Part shown: positions 36,700 to 57,677 of the stretch, in pieces
Layout: each line of letters starts with the position of its first letter
Position numbering within the stretch: position 1 is the first letter of the stretch
The notes under the pieces: generated by a model
Seen by the model: only the letters and a program-made list of their open reading frames with translations
The model's database searches: none
Told to the model about the DNA's origin: nothing
Translations under genes and position numbers: made by a program
Assembly: GCA_963978895.1 (NCBI GenBank)
Contig: OZ022246.1
Span: forward strand, 6,152,432-6,216,431
DNA length: 64,000 nucleotides
Source of the DNA: Erpobdella octoculata
Lineage: Eukaryota > Annelida > Clitellata > Hirudinida > Erpobdellidae
Direction of reading: 5' to 3'

Positions 36700-38655
36700 A
36701 TTAGCTGTTTTCTGTAGTAGGCGTTTGTGAGGTACTCTGTCGAATACTTAGGCAAAATCTGTATATACTACGTCAGCCACATAGCCGCAGTGAACAGCCT
36801 CAGTGAGTATGTCGCGAGTTTCAAGTAGATTTGTCAGGCAGCTTTTTTTCTTGAGAAAACCATGTTGATGTTTGCTGATTAAGCCGTTGACGACGCAGTG
36901 CTGCATGATGTGTTCATGTAGAATGCCCTCCATTACTTTACAGGGCACAGGAGTGAGAGAGACAGGCCTGTAGTTAGATGGCTTGAGCTTGCTGCTTTTT
37001 TTGAAGATAGGGGAAACATTTGATTTTCTCCATGTGTCCGGTATAACTCCGGACATGAAGGAGCGCTTGTAGATGAGAGCCAGGGGTGTGGCAAAGGCAG
37101 CTGCGCAATTGCTGAGAACGCGTGGGTGCAAACCGTCAAGACCCATCGATTTAGTTTTGTCTAAGCTATGGAGTCTTTTATAAAGAATAGATGTAAAAAA
37201 CAACTTTCATTTACATCGCAGATTGATTCGGTGCGATCTCTAAAAGCAGGCATGTAACCCTCAGGTTCGATGACAAAAATAGATTGAAAATAGTCATTGA
37301 GTGAAGGACAGATTTTTTCACGGTCCGCAGTTATGGTGCCGTCGGCTGTCTGAATAGAGTTGATGTGGTCTTTTACATACTGCTTGCTACGGACATGCGA
37401 ATGAAGAAGTTTTGGATTGGATTTGGAAGCGCTGACTAGTTGTTTCTCATACGTGAGAATTGCTGACTTGACTGTTTTAGCTACACGCTTGCAAGCCTCT
37501 CGATGAGATTCTCGTAGAATAACTGCGGAGTCGCGCCCCGATGCGATGTATTTAGCCCAGACCTGGCGCTTGATTCTGATTGCTTTAATAACTTCGGGTG
37601 TTACCCAAGATTCTTTTTTCTGGACAAATGGAGTTGTTGTAGATGGGATGTGTAGTGCAACCGCTTCGTTGTATCGGTGGATAAGAAGCTGATAAGTGTC
37701 AGGTACTGAAAGGCCATCAAATAAGTTTTCCCAGTCGGTGTTTGAAATACAAGATGACAGCGCATTGTAGTCAGCTTTGCTCCATATGAAACGTTTGTGC
37801 AATGGAGAAACACGTGAATTGTTCAGACCGGCCACAGCGAACCGACCGGTTATAAAGCAATGGGATTGGCCCATGGGCGTGTATCCAAGTGAGTCAGCTT
37901 CAAGTATCTCGATAGCTCGGTCGGGGTCGTTGGTAATAATGAGGTCAAGAGTGCTGCTAGGTGCAACATAACGATTACTGCGGTACGTGGGAAACGTGAC
38001 AAGCTGTGTAAGGTGCCAGTCGTTGAGGCACTCTTGAAATCTAATGTCACTAGAATGTTCGTTACCTATATGGGCAACTGTTGCCACGCCACCACCCACG
38101 TCGATTGGAGCATATTTTGTGTGAGAGAAATTAAAATCGCCATAGAGCAACATAAATGAGCAGCTCAAGGCGGAAAGTGAGCTACGAGCTGTTGTGACTG
38201 AAGCAATACATTGTGTGAGATAGTCGTCGTTTAAGTCATGAGGGCGATATAAACAACCAACGAGGAAAGTTTCTCCACCGAAACAAATGACTCGCCAGAC
38301 TTGTTCAATAGCTGGAGAGTTGAGCTGAGGAATGCCGGTCTCACTGGTCACAACTTCATCCACAACATAGATCGCAACACCTCCTCCAGCGCTCCTCTCT
38401 CTGTCTTTATCGTGCAGTTGATAGTTGATAGCCAGCTATGGAGGTGTCTGAGGATTCGTTAAACCATGTTTCCACAAAAAACATGACATGTGGTCTAAGC
38501 GATTGGTCGAGGGCTTCTATTCTTGCTGTTAGCTCATCGCGTTTATCTTTATTGAGCGAGCATGGGTTGTTAGACCAAAACCGAAAATGATTTAGAGACG
38601 AGGTAGGGGAAGAGGATTTGGGCTGGCTTTTTTTGTTGGGGTGACGCATTTTCAT
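36700..38655 (-). pseudogene. Dead non-LTR retrotransposon (CR1/jockey-like) with endonuclease and partial reverse transcriptase
   Basis: On the minus strand the N-terminal APE-type endonuclease starts at about 38,655 (FVETWF), continues with LLYGDFNFS and LDLIITNDP, and is followed by a linker and the first part of the reverse transcriptase (KSMGLDG, NYRPVSLT, QHGF, VYTDFA). There are three visible breaks. A 7-bp tandem duplication (GTTGATA at 38,417-38,423 and 38,424-38,430) shifts the frame inside the endonuclease. A second frameshift lies in or near a T-run at about 37,195-37,202. A stop (36,748-36,750) replaces the lysine expected after DFA in RT motif A. Homology ends about 12 codons later, so the YxDD box, thumb and 3' UTR are missing. 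It is a non-functional copy; the clade is tentative. Confidence 0.88.
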
Positions 38656-38808
38656 AAAGTAGCATAAAGTACTTTGTAGCAGACTTACTGCATTTCCTAG
38701 ACTTTATGCAATCGTTTTAACTGCACGTCAACTCAGCGTTTCATCCTTTAGTGGTAGATAAATGAGTACCAACTTCGGTTGGGGTTTTGTGCACTTGTGG
38801 AGCTAGCG
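38656..38808. other. Spacer between the LINE and the fold-back element
   Basis: About 150 bp of unremarkable sequence. It may be the 5' part of the LINE, because the endonuclease frame begins right at its edge, but no start structure or target duplication is evident. Confidence 0.35.
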
Positions 38809-38817
38809 AGTAGTATG

Positions 38818-40270
38818 GGTTTACGGAAAGTTCGCCCCCACACTTTTCGCCCCCGGTTTTTTGTTCCCGGGTTTTCGCCCCCGGTTTTTATCCTAAATTT
38901 TTCGCCTCCAGATTTTGTTCCCGGTTTATCTCCCCGGCCATTCACCCTTACTTTTTCGCCCCCAATTTTTCGCTCCCAGTTTTTGGCTCTCAATTTTTTG
39001 CCCCTGAGAAAATTTTATTCCCGTTTTTGCCCCCGGTTTTTTACCCCGATTTTTGCCCCGGTTTTCATCCCTGGTTTTTTATCTAAAAGAGTTTCTCATA
39101 TAATTTTTTGCACGTTCTTCTCATGAGGTTTTTGACTATTTCCCTCCTACAACCTTTTATCCTTGGGAAAGTAATAATAACCCCTAAAAAATATTGTCAG
39201 CAGTGTTTCATCCAGACCATTTGACGTTGAGTGGAAAATTAAAAATTAGTGGAGGGCAAAAGCATCATTTCAGCATAAAGCTGAGAAGGCAAATATATTA
39301 AAACCCACACTTTAAAACATTTCATAGACATTTTCCCTCCCATAATAGCAGATGACGGGTTAAGTGGGAGTAGTTGTAGATACTTCCTTACATTCTTATA
39401 CACTTTTCCTTTTTAAAATAGCTGATGACCGGAGGGAGGTAGTTGTTGATGCATTTTGCAAAACTTTTCCAATATTTTTTCACTTATCTCCAAAAATAGC
39501 CTGATGACTGGGACGGGTAATCGTGGGTACTTTGTTCTAAAAGCTTTCAAAAAGTTTTTAATTTTTTACTCAAAAACGGATAAAGAGTCAAATCTTCCAT
39601 AGAGCGTGAAGCTGGAAACTAATTTTTACAAAAATAAAGAGTCATATCAAATAGTGAGTTTTTCTAAGGACGTTCTAAATTTTTAGAGTGATGAAAAGCC
39701 AAGTAGGATGTTCTTGGGGTAAATACTGGAAAAAAAGTCAGGAAGAAAAAACTGAAGGTGCAAAAGCAAGAGAAAATTTTCCCAGTAACAAACCTTGGGT
39801 GAAAAAAGTCTGGGGCAAAAATCGAAGTAGCAGATTTTCTCAAGAACAAAAGTTAATGTTCTCGGAATTGAGTTTTTGGTAAAAATCAGAAGCAAAACCT
39901 GGAGACTAACTTATATAAAAGCGAAAAACCAAGAGCAAACATTCTCAAGAGCAAACCACTGAGGACAAAAACAAGAAGTAAAAAACCAGGGACGAAAAAC
40001 GAAAGATAAAAAGCCGGGTGCAAAAAACTGGGAGCAAATTTTACCAGAAGTGAAAACTAAGAGAAAAAACTGGGAGCGAAAAAATGGAGCAAAAAACCGG
40101 AGGCGAAAAACCGGGGGCGAACCTTTCCCAGGTGCGAAAAGCGTGGGGGCGAACTTTCCCAGGGGCGAAAAACCGGGGGCGAATCTTCCCGGGGCGAAAG
40201 TTCCCCGGGGGCGAAATAACGGGGGCAAAAAGACGAGGACGAAAAGCCGGCGTCGAACTTTTCGCATCCC
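38818..40270. mobile_element. 1.45-kb fold-back element with minisatellite inverted arms
   Basis: The element is flanked by the perfect 9-bp direct repeat AGTAGTATG (38,809-38,817 and 40,271-40,279). Its ends are imperfect inverted repeats: GGTTTACGGAAAGTTCGCC on the left, and GGGATGCGAAAAGTTCGACG when the right end is reverse-complemented. Each arm is a run of degenerate 13-16 bp units such as TTTTCGCCCCCGG: left arm to about 39,090, right arm from about 39,900, in opposite orientation. The interior is AT-rich and includes three degenerate units of roughly 75 bp (about 39,345-39,560, each with AATAGCNGATGACNGG). Long arms made of short tandem repeats plus a 9-bp duplication match the fold-back (FB) type of DNA transposon. 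It has no transposase, so it is non-autonomous. The superfamily is uncertain. Confidence 0.8.
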
Positions 40271-40409
40271 AGTAGTATGCGGGGCTGCCCGCCGTAAAAC
40301 ACCCCATAAGTTCTTAGTCTTATCTGCAAGTTGACAACATTGCGGCTTCTACTGCACACGGCGCTGAATTGTCTAAAAAAACCGAGAGCCGCTTTTTCAC
40401 CAGATTTCA

Positions 40410-41340
40410 AACATTAGTAGACAAATTTTGAAAATCACCCTATATCTAAGAGGTAGCCAATGGAAAAGAACGAGAGATGGAGAGATATGAGAAAAGTAAG
40501 AGGTGCGAGAAACTAAGCGGGCTGCAGAATTGAAGGCTTTAAACAAGTAAATTAAAAACGAATTTTTAAAACCAATGCTCTTATATGTAATTAAAACACA
40601 AATTTTGCAATCAATTTTTTCTTATATTACTCTTTTATTTTATATTAAAGTCGAAATATCTCAAATATATCGAAATATCAAAATTAATTAAAATTAACTA
40701 AATTAATTGACTTATTGTAAAACTAATAATTGAATATTGCATTGTCTTCTATTTTGAGCATGTATGCAAAATTTGAAAAAAATCTATCATCAGGAAGTGA
40801 CTCAAAAATTGATTGCAAGATTTGAAACAGACAGAGAAACAGACAGACAGAGAAACAGACAGACAGAGAAACAGAGACGACGAGTTAATAAAAGCATTGG
40901 TAAAAATGATGAAAGGTAGTGTCATGGGGGACCATAATAGAGACAATTGCAGTAGTCTTTTCGAGACATAATGAGAGAAGAGACTAGAAGTTGTAGAGAA
41001 AAATATTCCAGAAGCGGAAGAAGTTGCTTAATATGACAAATATGGAAATAGCAAGATTTAGCAACAGATAATATTTGAGAAGTTAAAGACAAGCTGGAGT
41101 CAAAGAGAAACCTAAACTACTTAAACAGTACTCTAGTTCAGACCTGGAAATATGAGAATCTTTCAGGGGTTCACACATTTGTGACGAGAGGGTTTATTAT
41201 ATGTGACGTCACATAAAAAAGTTCTATGACCAAAGAACGTGGCGGAAGTAGTTTACAGGTTTTTTCACAAAAAAATTAATATTTTTTTCGAGTTCTCGTA
41301 GAAGTTTTTACATACGAATATAATATATGAAACTAGCTAG
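40410..41340. repeat. Repeat-derived intergenic DNA with CAGA-rich tract
   Basis: A (CAGACAGAGAAA)n tract lies at about 40,826-40,876. It sits in a sequence (ATTGCAAGATTTGAAACAGAC ... GAGTTAATAAAAGC) also found in related form at 63,510-63,560 and, inverted, at about 32,620-32,700, so it belongs to a dispersed family. A perfect 16-bp palindrome TATGTGACGTCACATA lies at 41,200-41,215. No gene is supported. Confidence 0.55.
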
Positions 41341-41347
41341 GTTACGT

Positions 41348-41396
41348 TGTCTCATCTTAGGCAATCCACTGTCATCGTGTTGCCTAAGATGAGACA
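41348..41396. repeat. Perfect 17-bp inverted repeat (hairpin)
   Basis: TGTCTCATCTTAGGCAA (41,348-41,364) is followed by 15 bases and its exact reverse complement (41,380-41,396). A related GTCTCATTTTAGGAAAC occurs at about 41,566. The motif resembles a transposon terminal repeat, and the hairpin could be two ends of a tiny MITE or a nested end. No target duplication is clear. Confidence 0.7.
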
Positions 41397-41639
41397 TTTT
41401 GGGACCTTTGCTAAAGTAAAAACGCCACTGTGAGCTTTCTGTTTGAGATGTACAACTTATAATTGTTTTCAGATAATACGGCTAAGATACTAAACTACAA
41501 AGCTGATGCAAAAAATTTGGTTAATAAATATAAATAAGCCAACCAACTGAGTGAGTCTGAAAATCGTCTCATTTTAGGAAACTCTTTCCTATTTGTTTTT
41601 AATTTTATATACAGTTTATATATATACGATATTATTTAA

Positions 41640-41775
41640 CTAATTAAAATGTATACAATATTATATACAAACTGTGCGGGCGGTATTGTTCAAATGTCTT
41701 ATTACACACATTGTGCGGGGGATATTGTCCGGGGGAATATCGTCCAGAAAAATATTGGCTGAGGATATTGTCCTA
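41640..41775. repeat. Degenerate GATATTGTCCGGGGG repeats
   Basis: Four to five degenerate units of about 15 bp, GATATTGTCCGGGGG and relatives, occur here with a C/G-rich core in an AT-rich region. The style (short unit, G-run, AATNTTGTCC) resembles the arms of the fold-back elements at 38,818-40,270 and 60,024-60,330, but only one arm is visible. Confidence 0.5.
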
Positions 41776-42464
41776 GAGTCAATTTTTCTTTTCTTTTTAC
41801 TTTTTTTTATTCTTATACGTTATCACATTTTTTAATGTGATCTGTTTTTAATTTTCCAAATTTTAGCTATCTCTACTTCTCACTATTTCTATCAAGCAGC
41901 TTCTATCACTCCATGATGATCACACACTACAACGATTTAGAGTCTCTTCTCTCAAGAATTCTGTCTAGATTGGTTAGTGTAATTTGCTTTACTACGATTC
42001 ACAAAATAGGTTTTATTGATAGATTTTAATTTGTTGCCCTCATGAAAGAAATGAAAATTTCTGCAGAATAAAAGATAGTAGACATAAAATTTCTTGAAAA
42101 GAAAGAGATAGTAGAAGTCAAGCCAAAGGTTATTATTGTTATTAAAATAAGCTCGAGCTACACCACCGACATGGCACATCCACCAGTTTTAAACGTTTGC
42201 TTTACCACATAACTTATGGCTAGATATGTGTCAGTTGTGTATGTACATATTTAAATTTAGATGTTTTAATTTTAGTTCAAAGTAACTAAATTATAAGCGA
42301 GTCTTGATTCTAAATAAATAAGTACAACCACTTTGTTGGCTACTCTTGCTACTCCTAGCAGTTCTTTGGTTGAAGCGCTTACTGCACTGCAGTCATCTTT
42401 TTGCTCGACAATTTTAAGCTGAATGTTTTACTGTGTCGTTTTATTTTCTAGTACTGAATATGTA
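41776..42464. other. Intergenic, no gene
   Basis: AT-rich DNA with no recognisable gene or element. Two short minus-strand open frames here have no domain, no splice context and biased composition, so they are not annotated. Confidence 0.5.
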
Positions 42465-42472
42465 ATCATTTT

Positions 42473-42774
42473 CAGTGGCGTAGGGAGGATATCTTTCGCC
42501 CGAGGGCAAGGTATAAAAAATGCGCCTCCATCTTCCATTACTGTCCTCCCAATTGGATGACCAAAACTGAGGGAACCAAAGGTGCCCGAGCCATATCCGG
42601 GGCTCAGTGAACCCCCTCCCCAAAAAAATTTGAAAATCACTTGTGTGAAATAGAGCAAAAATACAATTTGTTCATTTTACATGTTTAAACATGACTGAAA
42701 TTTGGTGAAATTGTTGTCCTTTCTTTTGCCTTTTTGCACCCCAAAGCCTGGCTACGCCACTCGCTACGTCACTG
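42473..42774. mobile_element. 302-bp hAT-like MITE
   Basis: The left end CAGTGGCGTAG (from 42,473) matches the reverse complement of the right end (CAGTGACGTAGC, ending at 42,774). A second nested copy, GAGTGGCGTAGCCAGG, lies just inside the right end. The flanks are ATCATTTT (42,465-42,472) and ATCAGTTT (42,775-42,782), a 7-of-8 match consistent with an old 8-bp target duplication. There is no coding capacity. It lies about 160 bp downstream of the stop codon of the vWA/EGF gene. Confidence 0.65.
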
Positions 42775-42932
42775 ATCAGTTTAGTTAAAAAAGAAACAGC
42801 TGGAAGAGTGTTGAGTTGACTTCTCAAAAGCATTCAAATTATAAAGTTCTGTTTTTGACAAATAATTTAATAATTTACATTTTAACCAATCTAAAAAATG
42901 TTTTAAAAAAGAAAGCAACACTAAAATAACAT

Positions 42933-53862
<10,930 letters not shown>

Positions 53863-54054
53863 TTTCCAGTTTATCACAGAGTCGTCTAAAATGAAAAATA
53901 TTGAAAATAATCAAAAAAAATTTTTAAAAGTTCAGCCACATATTCAAACTTCGTGACTGATTGTTTTTATTTACGATAATTTTTTATAAATCGTTGAAGC
54001 CGTTGTATGAACGCTTTGCTTTGCCTTTCCGTCGCAGGTTGTCGAGCGACATTC

Positions 54055-54066
54055 CTTATATTTACC
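54055..54066 (-). promoter_or_regulatory. Possible TATA box of the vWA/EGF gene
   Basis: Read on the minus strand, GGTAAATATAAGG lies about 195 bp upstream of the ATG at 53,862 in a locally GC-richer stretch. The position suits a short 5' UTR. There is no other support. Confidence 0.3.
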
Positions 54067-55620
54067 AAGCATGTCAAGCGAGCTTGTCCTAAAAATAAAA
54101 CTGCATAAGAGGACTAATTTTAATTCGACGTCATAGCAACGCAGGCCTCTTTACAACAAAAATCGTTGATGGATGCTGCCTTTCTAGCAGAATTTTTCGA
54201 TTTGTATAAATATTGCTGATTTAGTGCACTCTGTTAACTTAGTTTGCCAATTTAAAAACAAAATAAATTTTTATGTAAACAATAATGCATTGTCATTCTT
54301 GCTGTTATATGATGTACATTATTCAACTAAAGATAAGGCATGTGTGTGAAAAACAATATGTTTTTTGAATTTTTATATAAGATCATTTTTAGAAAGTTTT
54401 TATGTGGCGGCATGATGATTATTTTAAAAATAATTTCATTTTAATAGTTTTTAAATGCATAAATTAAAAACATTTTTTAAAATTTAATGAACACATAAAA
54501 GTTAATCATCAGGCTAAAAATTTTAAAAACTACGATATTTTTTGTTGAATTTATTATTTTAAACTTTTTTAAACAAATAATTTTTTAATTTGATTGAAAA
54601 AAATTTAGCAAGCGCACACCGAAATTAACTTGACTGTGAATTTTAAAGTTATTACAATATTTTAATAAACTGCTTTTTAATTTGTCAAAAATAATAACAA
54701 TTTTTTCAAATTCGTTGATAGTTATCACATTTTATGTTTTAATTGTTTACCAGCATTTCAGAAAATTATTGATATATTTCAGACATCCGTCAGTTTCGAC
54801 AAGAACATCGCAGACCCCTTAAGTCGAACTGCAGCAAATGCATTTTTACGAAAACAGGTGTCTTCCGTTTTGTAATAATTTGCAGGAAAAACAACCTGGG
54901 ACTTATTATAATTATTTATCATTACTATTAAAAATTCTGCATTGGTGGTAAACTCATTGCCGTTAAAAAACTTATACCTATTGGTATTTGCACCTAAAGG
55001 AGATTCGCACCAACAAATATCGTGATAAATAACTCAAACGTTCATATATTAACAACAATATCTATATGCTTTTGGCAAACAAACCAAAGCAAATTAAACG
55101 AAATCAATGCATAGTGCTAAACTCCATAATTTTATCTAGCAACAACTTAAATGACAATAAAGACTGACTGTAAAAGCCAATTTTGGTCTCAAACTTCTTT
55201 TTTTTTCTAATTGAAACTTCCTACAATTTTTATGAACATGTGTCTTAAATCTGATATCAAGACAAAGGGTCAATTTAGGACAGAAAAAGTTTTGTTACTG
55301 GTTTATTGCTAGTTTTTTAAACAATTAAATTAAGTTTTCTTTTTTAACTAAAAAAGATAAACCAAGTTTTTTTAATTATTTAATTATTATGTAGCTTAGA
55401 TCTTTGCATGGCTTAACCACATTGGCAAGCTTTTGTTGTACTTTCTGGAGCTCATGATCCGACTTTGATGGTGGGAAGATACATTTTTTTGAAGATACAT
55501 TTTAAGATAGGCGTAATAATAATTGTAGATTAGCAAAATAACTATAAATTGAGAACTTGTCTTTAAGAGCTTTAAAAACGCAGTGAAAGTACGGATACGA
55601 TATCGCTCCCCGAGTTTCAT
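54067..55620. other. AT-rich intergenic DNA, no gene
   Basis: Very AT-rich with many A and T runs. One short minus-strand open frame near 55,400-55,620 has no domain or splice context. I see nothing else to annotate. Confidence 0.55.
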
Positions 55621-55692
55621 GGGCTCTGGTGGAATAGTGATAAGGCATTCACCTCAGACCTGAAAGTCGGCAGTTTGAATCCCACCTCTATA
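55621..55692 (+). repeat. tRNA-Leu-like sequence (SINE head or tRNA pseudogene)
   Basis: GGCTCTGGTGGAATAGTGAT and GGCATTCACC resemble the A-box side of a tRNA, and CAGTTTGAATCCC resembles the B box (GGTTCGAATCC). The putative anticodon loop CTCAGAC would give CAG (Leu) with U33 and A37. The acceptor and T stems pair poorly, so it is a tRNA-derived repeat rather than a working tRNA. Confidence 0.5.
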
Positions 55693-56820
55693 GACTGTAC
55701 CCATATAAATTATTGCAATCGTAGAAAAAATTGATCTAGTTACACTTTTGTGTTTTGGTACATTAGCACGTTTGATTGAAACAATTAAAAATGAAACATA
55801 CCGCTTACTACACAGAATTTAATTTAAATAAAAATTAAGTTTTTTTAAAGAATTAACAGTATTAATCTGTTTACGATTATACTATATGCCCTTTGTTATT
55901 ACCATCATCGTGCAAATTATCGTGAAGAGCAACCAATGTAACAGATAAACCCCAGAATAAGCTCTATAAATCAGTCAATTATTTTTCTTTACTTGTTTTA
56001 TAAATTCATTTGAAAACGTCTAACTGTACTTACTTTTGTTTCTTGTATAAAAAAGCTATATCCTTAATAATTGTCGTTTGAAAGTTCTGTTTCAATAATC
56101 TCGCTTCAAATTTTAAAAATATAAAACTGACGACACTTTTGATCTTTTTATAAGCGCGGGTGCCCCTGCGTCATAAATACAGACAATGCATAGGCGGGAT
56201 TTCCGATCGCAGTACCTACCAGCAGCTGGAACAATGCAACACAATACCACGAAATCTATTTTTACCCTGAACGTCACGTTTCATCATTCATTTGTGAAAA
56301 GCGCCATGTTGGAAATAATTAATATCTTTATTTGTCAATAATTTTGATTAGAAATTGTGTTTCTAGAAGTTTTTAAGAGATAAATATACATAAATCAAAA
56401 TGATAAACTCAATTAGCAAACATATGGTATTATAAACAAAGTTACTGAAACAAATTATAATTAATTATTGCAAAATTACAGTGATGAATAAACTAAATTA
56501 AAACAAATATTTAAACAAACATATACAGCTCTTAATAGAATAAATTTAATTAAAATGAATATTTAAAAAAAACCTTTTTTGTCATTGTAGGAAACATAAA
56601 ATAAAATAACCAACGCTGGACGCTAGACAAAAACCACAATAAAAAAAAGAGATTACTGTTGTAAGCGTAACGTTAGTAGAGGCTAAAACCAGGTTGACGA
56701 AAGTACCTACTGTGAAAATGTACTTGAGTATAAGTACAAAGTGCAGAAATAGTTCAACACATGGGCGTAGAGTTTCTATTTTCCCGGGGGGCAAGGGGCA
56801 CGACTCGGAGAAACTTTCCT
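55693..56820. other. AT-rich intergenic DNA, no gene
   Basis: Nothing gene-like. Near 56,762-56,810 a GGGCGTAGAG ... CCCGGGGGGCAAGGGGC segment resembles decayed DNA-transposon ends of the CAGTGGCGTAG type seen at 42,473. Confidence 0.5.
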
Positions 56821-56823
56821 GTC

Positions 56824-56846
56824 ACACACACACACACACACACACA
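56824..56846. repeat. (CA)n microsatellite
   Basis: A pure CA run of about 11-12 units. Confidence 0.9.
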
Positions 56847-56955
56847 GACGAAACTTGCGGAGAATTGTGAAAGTTTGAGAAGTGGGTTGAACATCGGGAA
56901 CGATGAGATGAATTTTTAAATCAAATTATTGCAAGTAAAAATAGATATATAAATA

Positions 56956-57065
56956 CAGTCAAACCTCGATAGTAAATACCCTGGTTATTAAATACCTCCG
57001 GTTTGTAAATACGCGTTTGCTTGGTCCCAGCCAAGTCAATTACAGTCAAGCCCCGTTAGTAAATA
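56956..57065. mobile_element. Two direct copies of a pogo/Tigger-like terminal sequence
   Basis: TACAGTCAAACCTCGATAG at about 56,956 and TACAGTCAAGCCCCGTTAG at about 57,040 both match the CAGTCAAACCTCG terminal repeat of pogo-type mariner elements, preceded by the TA target. They lie in the same orientation about 84 bp apart, which suggests a nested or tandem insertion. I see no opposite end or transposase. Confidence 0.5.
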
Positions 57066-57548
57066 AATGTCAAAAATAACGTTCTAAAGACAGAAATCTT
57101 ATAAAAAAAACAAATACATTACTATTCATTATTAGTTAATTTTCTGTTATGGGTAAGTGCTATAATTATTATTATGACATTAAAGTACAAACGGTGTCGT
57201 TATACATAAATCAAAATAGAATAAACAAACAACATAACTCGTTTCACAAACTAAAAGTTTAGAGAATTGTTAATTTATTAGTTAAAAAAATGATTAAAAA
57301 CACATGTACCGAGCCTTTATATAACAATTCACTTATTTGGACTTTAAAAAACAGCAAATTATATGAGCATCAGCGAACAGTAGAAATGTTTGAAAAACAC
57401 AGGTAACCATAGATACGTAATCAATTAAGTTGATGGAACAAAAGTTCCAGCACAATATACTATGAAAACGCAAATTTGTCAGACAAAAACAAACCATTAA
57501 ATGAAACAAAACCAGACATGAAAATTATCGATATAAAAAAGCCATTTG

Positions 57549-57677
57549 TATGTACTTTCTGATTCATTGGTATGTACTTTCTGATTCATTGGTATGTACT
57601 TTCTGATTCATTGGTATGTATTTGCTGGATTCGTTGGTATGTACTTGCTGGATTCGTTGGTATGTACTTGCTGGATT
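57549..57677. repeat. 22-23 bp minisatellite, six units
   Basis: Three perfect 22-bp units (TATGTACTTTCTGATTCATT GG) are followed by two 23-bp units and a partial unit of a second subtype (TATGTACTTGCTGGATTCGT TGG). The switch between subtypes occurs once. Confidence 0.95.

Noticed and set aside
37777..37971. Short open frames on either strand inside the LINE
   Set aside because: They are shadows of the endonuclease and linker reading frame.
38779..40410. Pro/Phe-rich and Gly/Lys-rich open frames on both strands
   Set aside because: They arise from the CCCCCGG-type minisatellite arms of the fold-back element and show no domain.
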